Shown here: positions 15,831 through 23,581 of the stretch, piece by piece
How positions within the stretch are numbered: the first letter of the stretch is position 1
Layout of the letters: every line of letters begins with the position of its first letter
Assembly (NCBI GenBank): GCA_024402505.1
Contig: JAKSTP010000002.1
Coordinates: 1 to 63,529 of the forward strand
DNA: 63,529 nucleotides
Direction: 5' to 3'
Origin: Treponema sp.
Lineage (GTDB): Bacteria; Spirochaetota; Spirochaetia; Treponematales; Treponemataceae
The notes under the pieces: generated by a model
Databases searched by the model: none
The model's input: the letters and a program-made list of their open reading frames with translations, nothing else
What the model was told of the DNA's origin: nothing
Position numbers and translations under genes: made by a program

Positions 15831-16436
15831 ATGTCTGATTCACTGGAAAAAGCCGACAAAAAAAACCGCGTCCCTTACCACTTTGGCGAAAAACTTCGTC
15901 GTGTGCGGGAACAGAAAAATCTTACTCTTAAAGTTGTTGCCCGTGAAGCCGGTGTAAGTGAAAGCCTTGTTTCCCAGATTGAACGAAACCTGGTTAGCCC
16001 TGCCATCGACACACTTCTGGCACTTGCCGACGTTCTTGACGTGAACCTTGAATTCCTTTTTGAAGAATACCGCCGTGTTCACCCTGTAACAGTTCTTTCA
16101 GCAGGTGAACGACCAACTCGGGAAGAAGGCATGGTAATTTACGAAGAACTTTGCCGTCCAAACGCTTTGGATCCAAACAGCAACCTTGAATCTTACGTGG
16201 TTCGCATTCCTGCCGGTGCCAACACAAGTCACGGATCTTACGGTCATCCTGGACGTGAATTCGGCATGGTTATTCAGGGCGAATGTACCCTTAAATATGA
16301 AAATCGAGAATATCATCTTAAAGCCGGAGACAGTGTTTCATTCCCTGCAGCCTCGCCTCATACTCTGGAAAATACAGGTAATGAAGAAATGAAAGCCTTC
16401 TGGGTAGTTACTCCTGCTCAGAGATTCATTGATTAG
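15831..16436 (+). CDS. XRE-type regulator with C-terminal cupin domain
   Basis: 201 residues. An HTH_3 domain at about 20-75 (LRRVREQKNLTLKVVAREAGVSESLVSQIERN) is joined to a cupin at 125-195 (HGSYGHPGREFGMVIQGECTLKYENREYHLKAGDSVSFPAASPHTLENTG), which contains the usual cupin His and Glu ligands. This class (SutR/PuuR-like) represses genes in response to a small molecule bound in the cupin. A GGAGATA ribosome-binding site precedes the ATG. Ligand and target are unknown; the neighbouring 14727 and 16454 genes are candidates. Confidence 0.9.
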   Translation: MSDSLEKADKKNRVPYHFGEKLRRVREQKNLTLKVVAREAGVSESLVSQIERNLVSPAIDTLLALADVLDVNLEFLFEEYRRVHPVTVLSAGERPTREEGMVIYEELCRPNALDPNSNLESYVVRIPAGANTSHGSYGHPGREFGMVIQGECTLKYENREYHLKAGDSVSFPAASPHTLENTGNEEMKAFWVVTPAQRFID

Positions 16437-16453
16437 TTTTTATCGAGGGAATT

Positions 16454-17155
16454 ATGGGATTTTTATACGAAACTCATCTTCATACAGCTCCAGTAAGCCG
16501 CTGTGGGATTTCAAAACCTGCTGATTATATTGATGTTTACAAGCGTGCCGGCTATTCAGGATACTGTATTACAAATCACTTTTTTAACGGAAACTCTGGT
16601 GTTGATCGGAGCCTTCCATGGAAAGATAAGATTGATTTTTTCTACGGTGCCTACGAAGAAGCATTTGCTGCAGCTCAGGGAAGCGGTATCGATGTGTTTT
16701 TCGGCATTGAATACAATTTCGAAGGTGATGAATATCTTCTTTACGGCCTTTCAAAACAGTGGCTTTACGACCATCCTCAGATGATGACCTGGACCCACCA
16801 GGAACTTTTTGACGAAGTAAATAAAGCTGGCGGACTTATGATTCAGGCCCATCCTTTCCGTTTCCGGGATTATATGCGGGTTTTTGCCCAGCATCCTGAA
16901 TGCGTTCACGGTTTTGAAGTTTACAACAGTTCAAATCGAGATGATGAAAATCCAAAGGCCCTTGCCATGGCAAAAGAACACAATCTTTTGATGACAGGCG
17001 GTTCTGATATCCACAATGCTGCCAACTGTGAAAGTTTTCTTACAGACGGTTCATTTCCACTTTCGGGAGTTGAACTGGAACATCAGGTGCACACCGTAGA
17101 AGAATTTATCCGAGAAATTAAATCGGGAACAGCAAAGGTAATAAGCCACAATTGA
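16454..17155 (+). CDS. PHP-domain protein
   Basis: 233 residues of the PHP superfamily: ETHLHTAPVSRCG at the N-terminus, ITNHFF, FFGIEYNF, IQAHPFRFRD and TGGSDIHNA. The first motif is HLHT, and DH of the second motif is NH, so one metal ligand differs from the classical set. These proteins are metal-dependent phosphoesterases of varied substrate; the substrate is unknown. Preceded by GAGGGA. Its TGA stop overlaps the TTG start of the next gene, so the two are likely coupled. Confidence 0.82.
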   Translation: MGFLYETHLHTAPVSRCGISKPADYIDVYKRAGYSGYCITNHFFNGNSGVDRSLPWKDKIDFFYGAYEEAFAAAQGSGIDVFFGIEYNFEGDEYLLYGLSKQWLYDHPQMMTWTHQELFDEVNKAGGLMIQAHPFRFRDYMRVFAQHPECVHGFEVYNSSNRDDENPKALAMAKEHNLLMTGGSDIHNAANCESFLTDGSFPLSGVELEHQVHTVEEFIREIKSGTAKVISHN

Positions 17156-19950
17156 TTAAATCTATTAAATTGAAAAAACTGATTTTTGCTTTTTCCTTTT
17201 TATTGACGGGCAGTTTTTTTTGTTCGGCTCAGTCGGATTTTTCGTCGGATAATCAATCCGCTTTGATCAATCTACCTGCCATTTCTGAAAACAAGATTGA
17301 AAACGGCCTTTCTGTTTACCTTCTGGAAGACCTTTCAACTCCTCTTGTCCGTGTAGAATTTGTAGCAAAGGCAGGATTTTCCAATCAGACTCCAAACAAC
17401 ACGGGATTTTTCAAACTTTACGCCGCACTTTTTGCCGACAGTCTCAATTATCCTTTGGAGAATGCAGAATGTCTTTCCGATGCATCCCGGTTTTCACTTT
17501 ACCTTTCACCATCTGAACTCCCTGATTTTTTTGAAAAACTGGCCGAAACTGCATTTAATCCTCATTTTGCCGACGTTCAGATTAAAAACGCCCTTGCTTC
17601 CATGAAAAAACAGGTTCTTGAAAGCGCAGGTGATCCGGCTTCCTTAATTAATCAGGCCATCGATTCAAGGGTTTTTGCCCAGGAGCCATGGAAACACGAT
17701 TCGGGCATCTATCCTTCCCTTTTTACAGGAACCACCAATTCCCAGGCCCGCATAATTCTTTCAAATATTGCAGAAAAGTTTTATCAGCCTGAAAACTGCG
17801 GACTTTTTATCAGCGGAAATATTAACGAGACGGAAATTCTTTCTTTTATTGATGATACTTTCGGCCGTTACTACAAAGGCACTTATCTTTCAAAATCTCC
17901 ACTTGTTGCCCAAGAAAATGGCCCGCGTAAGTATGTTATTTCCAGCGACGATTTTTCTGAGGAATTTATTCAGACGGTTTTCCAATGGACAGGACTTTCA
18001 TCTACTCAGGCTGATATGGCTGCCTGTATTTACAATTCCGATTATTCTGCATGGAAAGATGCCCTTGTTTCTAATCCGGACCTTTCCTGCGTTGGAAGTG
18101 ATTACATTTATGCTGCCAGTGCCGAAAAGAGCGGATCAACCCGTTTTATAGTGCAGGCCCTCTTAAATGGCGGAAAAACTTCACCTTTGACACAGGCAGA
18201 AGATTTCTTATCTACCGCCATAAATAATTTTTCGAATATCAGCACTTTTGAATATTACAACGCCATTTCTAATCTTTATTATTCATACACTGAAAGGACT
18301 AAATCTTCTGCGGCATTTATGGAAACTCTGGCACAGTACTGGGTAAAGATGAATGTACTTGGACTTTCCTCTGCAAGTCTTTGTGAAGTTTTTGCAGAAG
18401 ATTTGATGCTTCACCTTGAACAGCAGCCTGATTCAATTATCGAAAAACTTACCGCCGAAGAACCATTCCAGTTTGTTCTTGTGAATTCAAAGCTTTACAA
18501 AAATTATGCCGCCGATTTTAAGAAAGCAGGATTTTCCGAAATCACTTCCAAAAATGCCTCCTGGTGGCAGACATCTTTAGCTGCAGCCGTTGAAACCTAC
18601 GAAGAAAAACCTCTTTCACAGAATATTTCTACCAGCGACTGGTGGTGGGATTTTTACAGCAATAACCTTGAAAAACAAAGTAGCGCCGCTCTTAAAAATT
18701 CTATGCCGGTGTTCACTATTGAAAACGGCGGCGCCACTTCAAGGTTGATTTTCAAAATTAAAGGCGGTTCTTTAATTTCGGCAGATAATCCTGGCTTTGA
18801 AGAGATGATGATTAATCTTCTTGCGGCCTCAGTGAACAAACGCCTTGTCGAAAAACAGGCTCAGTATATTATTTCTGGAAACTACGATATTTACGCAGAA
18901 ACAAACCTTTCATCCAGCGTGATTTACATTGAATTTGCAACCCAGGACCTTTCCCAGGTAGTTAAATCTTTTTACGAGGCTCTTGTTTTCTCTGATTTTT
19001 ATCCTTCTGACGCCGACAGAATCGTTACTTCCATTCAGACTAAAAACCGTCTTCGAAAAGGAAGTACTGTGAATCAGCTTTTCTCGGGCCTTATTGAATC
19101 CCTTTCTCCTGGCACAAACCTTTCCAAAGTCTACAATCCTGGTGATGAAATCCTTTCTGATATTTCTTTTCAGAAAATCCTTGAAGCCTATCCGGGACTT
19201 TTGAACGCCGGCCGTTTTGAAATCATTTTTGAAGGGAACAACACTTCCGAAGCCCTTACTGTTCTTGATCAGTACATGGGCACACTGCAGACTATAAATC
19301 AAGTTGATGAACCTGACACTGAAGCACTTTCGCTGCCCGAAAAAGATTCCATCCGCTTAAAGGTTATCCACACCTTCCTTACAGATGTTGCCGCAAAAGA
19401 CGCTGGTCCTCAGCCGGCAATTCTTGTTCCTACAAAAGAGTTTACAGATCCTGTAGTTTACGCCTTTTTACCTTCTGGAAATATTGATTCTGAATCCCTA
19501 AATAAGCAGGACAATCTTTCGCCTTTTAATGCGGTTTTGTTTTATGTTGCCGACCGTCTTCAGCGTGAACTGAACCTTCAGAATCTTGATGAATGTGCTG
19601 TTTCAGTTTCTGCCGCCTCAGAAAAACTTCCGCTTGGTGCAATCGTTGTTACAAACGTATCTCACACAAACACTGTTGATAATGCCTTGAAAACTGTTCT
19701 TTCCCAGATTGAGCAGGAACTTACAGTTCTTATGGATTTTGAAAAGACCACCCGTGAGATCAAAAACACCTGGACAAAAAACGCATTTCCTAATGGGAAA
19801 AGCCATGCAGAATTGATGGTACAAAATTACAATTATCTTGAAGATTACATTACTGTTCACTGCCTTACCAATGAAGACTATCTTTTAGTTTTGAACACTT
19901 TCTTTACCGGCAAAGTGCTTTCCGTTTATTCCGCCGACGCTACAAAATAG
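17152..19950 (+). CDS. Exported M16-like (insulinase family) protein without the zinc-binding motif
   Basis: 932 residues. A signal peptide (KKLIFAFSFLLTGSFFCSAQ) is followed by two or more M16 homology repeats (ENGLSVYLLEDLSTPLVRVEFVAKAGF; FYQPENCGLFISGNINETE). Active M16 peptidases carry HxxEH right after the GxxxQ-like segment. Here the matching stretch reads PNNTGFFKLYAALF, with no His or Glu, so it is probably not a zinc peptidase. It may be a structural or binding homologue in the periplasm. The start is TTG at 17152, overlapping the PHP stop; no other Met lies near the signal peptide. No partner M16 gene is in the window. Confidence 0.78.
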   Translation: MIKSIKLKKLIFAFSFLLTGSFFCSAQSDFSSDNQSALINLPAISENKIENGLSVYLLEDLSTPLVRVEFVAKAGFSNQTPNNTGFFKLYAALFADSLNYPLENAECLSDASRFSLYLSPSELPDFFEKLAETAFNPHFADVQIKNALASMKKQVLESAGDPASLINQAIDSRVFAQEPWKHDSGIYPSLFTGTTNSQARIILSNIAEKFYQPENCGLFISGNINETEILSFIDDTFGRYYKGTYLSKSPLVAQENGPRKYVISSDDFSEEFIQTVFQWTGLSSTQADMAACIYNSDYSAWKDALVSNPDLSCVGSDYIYAASAEKSGSTRFIVQALLNGGKTSPLTQAEDFLSTAINNFSNISTFEYYNAISNLYYSYTERTKSSAAFMETLAQYWVKMNVLGLSSASLCEVFAEDLMLHLEQQPDSIIEKLTAEEPFQFVLVNSKLYKNYAADFKKAGFSEITSKNASWWQTSLAAAVETYEEKPLSQNISTSDWWWDFYSNNLEKQSSAALKNSMPVFTIENGGATSRLIFKIKGGSLISADNPGFEEMMINLLAASVNKRLVEKQAQYIISGNYDIYAETNLSSSVIYIEFATQDLSQVVKSFYEALVFSDFYPSDADRIVTSIQTKNRLRKGSTVNQLFSGLIESLSPGTNLSKVYNPGDEILSDISFQKILEAYPGLLNAGRFEIIFEGNNTSEALTVLDQYMGTLQTINQVDEPDTEALSLPEKDSIRLKVIHTFLTDVAAKDAGPQPAILVPTKEFTDPVVYAFLPSGNIDSESLNKQDNLSPFNAVLFYVADRLQRELNLQNLDECAVSVSAASEKLPLGAIVVTNVSHTNTVDNALKTVLSQIEQELTVLMDFEKTTREIKNTWTKNAFPNGKSHAELMVQNYNYLEDYITVHCLTNEDYLLVLNTFFTGKVLSVYSADATK

Positions 19951-19975
19951 GTCTGCAAAAAGGTCTGCAAAAAAG

Positions 19976-20557
19976 TCATCCGAAAACTACAAGATCCATA
20001 GAAACATCTTTTTCATCGGCCGGAAGATTTTCTACCAGCTGGCATGGAAAACAGATTCCCCATTTTGAAAGATTTTTGACTTCCTTTCCCATTGAGGAAA
20101 ACCATTTGTCATAAAAACCTTTTCCCCGACCCAGTCGCCTGCCGTCTTTTGTAAAGGCCCGTCCAGGAACTAAAACAATGGTGTTGATGCCAATATTTTT
20201 TCTGGTGATAAGCTTTTCTTCATTTTCCAGCGGTTCTTTTATTCCAAAAGCCCCTTCTTTTAAAGTTGATTCACTGTCCACAAGATAAAAATTCATTGTG
20301 TCTCCCTGAACCACTGGAAGTGCTACTTTTTTATCATCTATAAAAGCTCTGCTTATTAATGTAGAAATATCAACCTCGTCATTTAATGCAGAATAAGCAA
20401 GGATAAGAGAAGCCCCTTTATACGTGTCAGATGAAAGCACTTTTTTACAGATTGATTCTTCTGCCTGGGCTTTTTTTCCCTGATCTAAACAGAAAGCCTT
20501 CACTGCCTCTTTTACTTCCTTTCTGACAATTTTTTTTTCCAAAAAAACTTCGCTCAT
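19976..20557 (-). CDS. 5-formyltetrahydrofolate cyclo-ligase
   Basis: 193 residues. ATP-dependent conversion of 5-formyl-THF to 5,10-methenyl-THF. Family motifs: RKEVKEAVKAF at the start, LPVVQGDTMNFYLV, FGIKEPLE, VLVPGRAFTKDGRRLGRGKGFYDKW (the nucleotide- and folate-binding GRGKGFYD) and a C-terminal CQLVENLPADEKDVSMDLVV. The ATG at 20557 is 14 bases from the tRNA promoter on the other strand. It stands alone and ends 26 bases from the convergent M16-like gene. Confidence 0.94.
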   Translation of the reverse strand: MSEVFLEKKIVRKEVKEAVKAFCLDQGKKAQAEESICKKVLSSDTYKGASLILAYSALNDEVDISTLISRAFIDDKKVALPVVQGDTMNFYLVDSESTLKEGAFGIKEPLENEEKLITRKNIGINTIVLVPGRAFTKDGRRLGRGKGFYDKWFSSMGKEVKNLSKWGICFPCQLVENLPADEKDVSMDLVVFG

Positions 20558-20570
20558 TTCTTAAACCTTA

Positions 20571-20597
20571 TTGACATTTTCTCTCATATTCTATAAT
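20571..20597 (+). promoter_or_regulatory. Promoter of tRNA-Asn
   Basis: TTGACA at 20571-20576 and TATAAT at 20592-20597, both consensus but with a 15-base spacer. A small inverted repeat ACGTTC-ACAA-GAACGT (20608-20623) lies between the promoter and the tRNA and would form a 5' leader hairpin. Confidence 0.6.
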
Positions 20598-20624
20598 ATA
20601 TTATTCACGTTCACAAGAACGTTC

Positions 20625-20697
20625 GCTTGCTTAGCTCAGCTGGTAGAGCAATGGACTGTTAATCCATGTGTCGCAGGTTCAAAACCTGCAGCAGGCG
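20625..20697 (+). tRNA. tRNA-Asn (anticodon GTT)
   Basis: 73 bases fold into a full cloverleaf. The acceptor GCTTGCT pairs with AGCAGGC; the D arm is GCTC/GAGC; the anticodon stem ATGGA/TCCAT has loop CTGTTAA (anticodon 20658-20660); the T arm is GCAGG/CCTGC. The discriminator is G, as expected for Asn. The 3' CCA is not encoded (CAT follows), so CCA must be added by tRNA nucleotidyltransferase. Confidence 0.97.
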
Positions 20698-20701
20698 CAT
20701 C

Positions 20702-20735
20702 AAAAGGCTTCTCCACCGAGAAGCCTTTTTTTTTT
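20702..20735 (+). terminator. Terminator of tRNA-Asn
   Basis: AAAGGCTTCTC-CACC-GAGAAGCCTTTT followed by a T-run: a strong intrinsic terminator. Confidence 0.9.
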
Positions 20736-20754
20736 AACCTCCCCCCAAAAAATT

Positions 20755-20950
20755 GTCATGTCGCTAAGGCATATGTCATGTCGACCGTAGTGGAGACATC
20801 TTAAAAATCCCTTGTCATGTCGACCGTAGTGGAGACATCCTTTGCTAAGAAGATCTCTCGACTTCGCTCGAGATGACAGTAGTGTGTCTTCTAGATGACA
20901 GTATAGGGTGCTTGCGGTGACAGTAAAGGTCGTTTGCGGTGGCAGTAAAG
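20755..20950. repeat. Left palindromic repeat array beside the toxin-antitoxin locus
   Basis: Contains two near-identical units GTCATGTCGACCGTAGTGG+AGACATC (starting near 20773 and 20814), one GATCTCTCGACTTCG+CTCGAGATGACAG unit, and degenerate GTGACAGTA(T)AGG units. The same unit types in the same order recur at 21672-21990. A minus-strand frame with CHLE/SRE-like peptides is a by-product of the repeat, not a gene. Confidence 0.8.
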
Positions 20951-20960
20951 AGGGTTTTTC

Positions 20961-20989
20961 TTGACAACTTGTCAAGTTTCTTGTATCTT
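20961..20989 (+). promoter_or_regulatory. Toxin-antitoxin promoter with overlapping palindromic operator
   Basis: TTGACA (20961-20966), a 17-base spacer and TATCTT (20984-20989). The -35 is one arm of TTGACA-ACT-TGTCAA (20961-20975), a likely operator for the antitoxin. Predicted +1 is 20996, the A of the antitoxin ATG. Confidence 0.7.
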
Positions 20990-20995
20990 TTTTTT

Positions 20996-21250
20996 ATGAT
21001 TCAAATGACAGTTGGTGATTTTAAGGCACAGTTTTCTTCATCTTTGAATAAGGTTTTAGGGGGAGAGGAAATTCAAATTCTTTATGGTCGTTCCAAAAAA
21101 CCAGTGGCACAGTTTACAAGAATTCAGGAAAAATCAAAATCAAAAAAACGACCTCTTGGAATGTATGAAAATAAAACCTCTTATTGGGAAGATGAAAATT
21201 TTGAGTTTTCACCTGAAAATCTTTTTGACAATGTTGATGATTTGGTTTAG
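20996..21250 (+). CDS. Phd/YefM-type antitoxin
   Basis: 84 residues starting MIQMTVGDFKAQFSSSLNKV, with the YGRSKKPVAQFTRIQ strand typical of Phd/YefM N-terminal DNA-binding domains and an acidic C-terminus (ENFEFSPENLFDNVDDLV) that would wrap the toxin. It should neutralise the PIN toxin and repress its own promoter. I start at 20996 because it matches the predicted transcription start and the usual first strand; there is no Shine-Dalgarno. The toxin follows after 9 bases. Confidence 0.85.
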   Translation: MIQMTVGDFKAQFSSSLNKVLGGEEIQILYGRSKKPVAQFTRIQEKSKSKKRPLGMYENKTSYWEDENFEFSPENLFDNVDDLV

Positions 21251-21259
21251 GTAAGTTCT

Positions 21260-21661
21260 ATGAAATATCTAATTGATACACACGTTTTTATCTGGGCCTT
21301 AATGGATACAAAAAAACTGAGCAAAAAAGTTTATGACATTATTTCTGATACAGAAAATGTTGTTTACATAAGTCCCATTAGTTTTTGGGAGATTGCCATC
21401 AAACTTCAGCTAAAAAAACTAGATCTTCGCGGCATAAATCCACTTCATCTTCCTCACATTGCTGAAGAGTTCGATTTTTCGCTTCTTAATCCTGAACCAT
21501 ATGACTATGTAAGTATTAGTACTGTACCTTCAAAAGAAAATCACAAAGACCCCTTTGACAGGATGTTAATTCAGCAGGCAATCCGAAACAACCTTATCCT
21601 CCTAAGTGCCGACGAAAAATTTCCCCAATACGAACAAAACGGCCTACAGCTACTTTGGTAG
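21260..21661 (+). CDS. PIN-domain toxin (VapC-like ribonuclease)
   Basis: 133 residues. The acidic catalytic set of PIN RNases is intact: Asp6 in LIDTHVFIW, Glu44 in SFWEIAIK, Asp100 in HKDPFDRM and Asp118 in SADEKF. The HKDPFDRMLIQQA segment marks the VapC subgroup that pairs with Phd-like antitoxins. A GGTAAG site lies just before the ATG. The locus is bounded on both sides by the same repeat families. Confidence 0.92.
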   Translation: MKYLIDTHVFIWALMDTKKLSKKVYDIISDTENVVYISPISFWEIAIKLQLKKLDLRGINPLHLPHIAEEFDFSLLNPEPYDYVSISTVPSKENHKDPFDRMLIQQAIRNNLILLSADEKFPQYEQNGLQLLW

Positions 21662-21671
21662 AAAATAAATA

Positions 21672-21823
21672 GTCATGTCGACCGAAGTGGAGACATCCTA
21701 AAGGCACATGTCATGTCGACCGAAGTGGAGACATCCTAAAGGCACTTGTCATGTCGACCGTAGTGGAGACATCCTAAAGGCACATGTCATGTCGACCGAA
21801 GTGGAGACATCTTTTGCTAAGAA
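21672..21823. repeat. Four exact-period 38-bp tandem repeats
   Basis: Units start at 21672, 21710, 21748 and 21786. Each has the hairpin GTCATGTCGACC(G)...GGAGACAT followed by CCTAAAGGCAC(A/T)T. The reverse complement reads GATGTCTCC...GTCGACATGACA, the same shape as the other repeat families here. The joining segment is also repeated, so this is not a CRISPR array. Confidence 0.88.
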
Positions 21824-21990
21824 GATCTCTCGACTTCGCTCGAGATGACAACGGTAGTGGGATCTCTCGACTTCGCTCGAGATGACAGTATAGGGTGCTT
21901 GCGGTGACAGTATAGGGTACTTGCGATGACAGTATAGGGTACTTGCGATGACAGTATAGGGGGCTCGAGATGACAACCTCTACTACGTAC
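21824..21990. repeat. Right repeat array: two 37-bp units then four 22-bp units
   Basis: GATCTCTCGACTTCG+CTCGAGATGACA occurs at 21824 and 21861. It is followed by 22-bp units TGACAGTATAGGGTGCTTGC (with variants) until about 21975 and a last CTCGAGATGACAAC. No gene is seen between the toxin stop and 22046. Confidence 0.8.
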
Positions 21991-21991
21991 G

Positions 21992-22036
21992 AGAAGGCAT
22001 ATGGGGGGAGTTCCATATGCCTTCTTGTTTTTTTTA
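21992..22036 (+). terminator. Strong hairpin with T-run between the repeats and the XRE gene
   Basis: AGAAGGCATATGG-8-base loop-CCATATGCCTTCT (13-bp perfect stem) followed by TGTTTTTTTT on the plus strand. It would stop transcription coming from the toxin-antitoxin side; the A-run on the other side may help the convergent XRE transcript. Confidence 0.8.
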
Positions 22037-22045
22037 CTGATTTTT

Positions 22046-22237
22046 CTATTCCCAGAACAGGTCGTTCAGGGTTTTGTCCAGGGCTTTGCAGATTTCTATG
22101 CACAGGTTGATGGTTGGGTTGTAATCACCGCTTTCAATACTGTTTATTGTCTGGCGGCTTACACCTACTTTTTCTGCCAGTGTAGCCTGACTCATATCAA
22201 GAGCGGCTCGGGCTGCTTTCAGTTTCAGGTTTTTCAT
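22046..22237 (-). CDS. Small XRE-family regulator
   Basis: 63 residues consisting almost only of an HTH_3 domain (LKAARAALDMSQATLAEKVGVSRQTINSIESGDYNPTINLCIEICKALDKTLNDLF). Such stand-alone regulators usually sit beside a small multi-TM protein, as here (9 bases downstream of it). A good ribosome-binding site (GGAGGG) precedes it. Likely represses its own operon through the palindrome at 22902-22916. Confidence 0.93.
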   Translation of the reverse strand: MKNLKLKAARAALDMSQATLAEKVGVSRQTINSIESGDYNPTINLCIEICKALDKTLNDLFWE

Positions 22238-22246
22238 TCCACCCTC

Positions 22247-22804
22247 CTATTCTTCATCTTCTGCTTCAATTTCAGCATCTGCTTTTTTGTTCTGCCAGAA
22301 TCTGATATTTGTGGCGATCAGAAGAGCTACAAACATTACAACTACTGCAATCCATGAAGCTTCGGCGGTAACTTTACCATCAACAAAGTAGCGGCCTTCG
22401 TTCAGTGTGCTGATTCCAAGTACAACAAGTGGAGTCATACACAGTACATCAATCAACATCATTTTTTTGAAGCTGCTTCTTTCGTTACTTGCAGAATAGT
22501 AAGAATCATGAAAGATATTGAATACAACGTCTACTGTGGCAGTTGCAATCAATTCAAAAAGGAATTCTGTAAATCGTGATTCAGCCCAAACAATTCCCTC
22601 ATCTGCAAGAATTGAAGACACGAAAGCCATTACAACAAAGAGTGCAAAGCTCAGTGTCATTCCTTTTGCTCTCATAAGTTTCTGACGTTCATCGTATTCA
22701 TTGCTTGACTTACCCTGTCTTTCAAGACGTTTTCTTTTCAATAAAAGTGCCAGTCCTACAAAAATAAGTCCACCCATAAATCCCATAATCATTGCTTTAT
22801 CCAT
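22247..22804 (-). CDS. Membrane protein partner of the XRE regulator
   Basis: 185 residues with about four or five hydrophobic helices (IMGFMGGLIFVGLALLL, LSFALFVVMAFVSSILA, a weaker central one, LIDVLCMTPLVVLGIS, WIAVVVMFVALLIATNI). A conserved-looking YDERQKLMRAKG motif follows the first helix, as in DUF2178/DUF3796-type proteins paired with small XRE repressors. The function of that pair is not known. First gene of the operon, transcribed from the promoter at 22895-22923. Confidence 0.72.
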   Translation of the reverse strand: MDKAMIMGFMGGLIFVGLALLLKRKRLERQGKSSNEYDERQKLMRAKGMTLSFALFVVMAFVSSILADEGIVWAESRFTEFLFELIATATVDVVFNIFHDSYYSASNERSSFKKMMLIDVLCMTPLVVLGISTLNEGRYFVDGKVTAEASWIAVVVMFVALLIATNIRFWQNKKADAEIEAEDEE

Positions 22805-22894
22805 TTTAATGCCTCGTTATTGTTTAGTTTAAAGGCTTTTGGAAGCTCCACATCTGCGCAATAACGTTTTGCTTTCCTCGTCCTTACAATGTAA

Positions 22895-22923
22895 AATATA
22901 CACGACATTATGTCGTATGTCAA
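22895..22923 (-). promoter_or_regulatory. Promoter with palindromic operator filling the spacer
   Basis: On the minus strand TTGACA (22923-22918), 17 bases, TATATT (22900-22895). The perfect inverted repeat ACGACAT-A-ATGTCGT (22902-22916) fills 15 of the 17 spacer bases, ideal for blocking polymerase. Likely bound by the XRE protein encoded downstream. Confidence 0.8.
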
Positions 22924-23007
22924 CTATTTTTGACACTTTTCCGCATATTTTTTACAAAAAGTTCAAGAAAGAAGACACTGATTTCTGGAAATAGTCTCAA
23001 ATATTTT

Positions 23008-23568
23008 TTATTTAATTTTTATTCTTACAAAAATTCCATATTCATCTTTATGATGAATTATCCCGCCGTTATTAAGCATAACCTTAAGACTTGCGGCATT
23101 ATCAAGATTACAGTGCATGTAGATTTCATCCTCTGGAATGATTTTTTTTGCTTCTTCAATCATAAGTCCCAAACCTTTTGTACACAATCCCATTCCACGA
23201 AATTCTTTTTTTATAAACTGGCCTATATGTCCACTTCCATTTTCAAGAGCCGGACAAAGATGATGTCGTAAATCGAATTCACCAATGATTACAGGAAAAT
23301 TTTCTGCAGAAACAGGACATTTTTTACCCAAAGAAGTAAAATCTTCAGGATTATCACTCCAAAAATAGTACACAGTCTGAGGAACATATCCTTCTGGCAA
23401 ATCAAGCCCTTTAGAGTTATTTATAATTTTCCGCAAAGCAGCATCAAAATCCTGACGGGCAATCCCTGAAATATGATTTTCAAAACCATTTTCATCGTAA
23501 GGAATTTCGTGGACAAAAGCCCATTCTTTTTCTATATCTTCAAAATTTGCCTGTTTTAAGTAAAACAT
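23008..23568 (-). CDS. GNAT-family N-acetyltransferase
   Basis: 186 residues. The acetyl-CoA-binding stretch is IGQFIKKEFRGMGLCTKGLGLMIEEAKK (R/Q-x-x-G-x-G type), followed by IYMHCNLDNAASLKVMLNNGGI, the usual last strands. The substrate cannot be told. It is the third gene of an operon: the 65-residue gene ends 13 bases upstream and AGGGGTG precedes its ATG. Confidence 0.88.
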   Translation of the reverse strand: MFYLKQANFEDIEKEWAFVHEIPYDENGFENHISGIARQDFDAALRKIINNSKGLDLPEGYVPQTVYYFWSDNPEDFTSLGKKCPVSAENFPVIIGEFDLRHHLCPALENGSGHIGQFIKKEFRGMGLCTKGLGLMIEEAKKIIPEDEIYMHCNLDNAASLKVMLNNGGIIHHKDEYGIFVRIKIK

Positions 23569-23581
23569 ATAATCACCCCTT

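Noticed and set aside
17152..17230. Lipoprotein signal on the M16-like protein
   Set aside because: The Cys is preceded by SFF, which does not fit even the relaxed spirochaete lipobox; a Sec signal with cleavage after SA is more likely.
20700..20975. Minus-strand open frame of about 90 codons
   Set aside because: It follows the palindromic repeat units and gives the low-complexity SRE/GRHD peptides known as repeat artefacts.
21672..21990. Possible CRISPR array
   Set aside because: Regular spacing exists, but the linkers repeat together with the units, there are no unique spacers and no cas genes.
21749..22103. Overlapping minus-strand frames rich in CHLE/YHRKY peptides
   Set aside because: Translation of the tandem repeats, no ribosome-binding site, period-matched peptide repeats.
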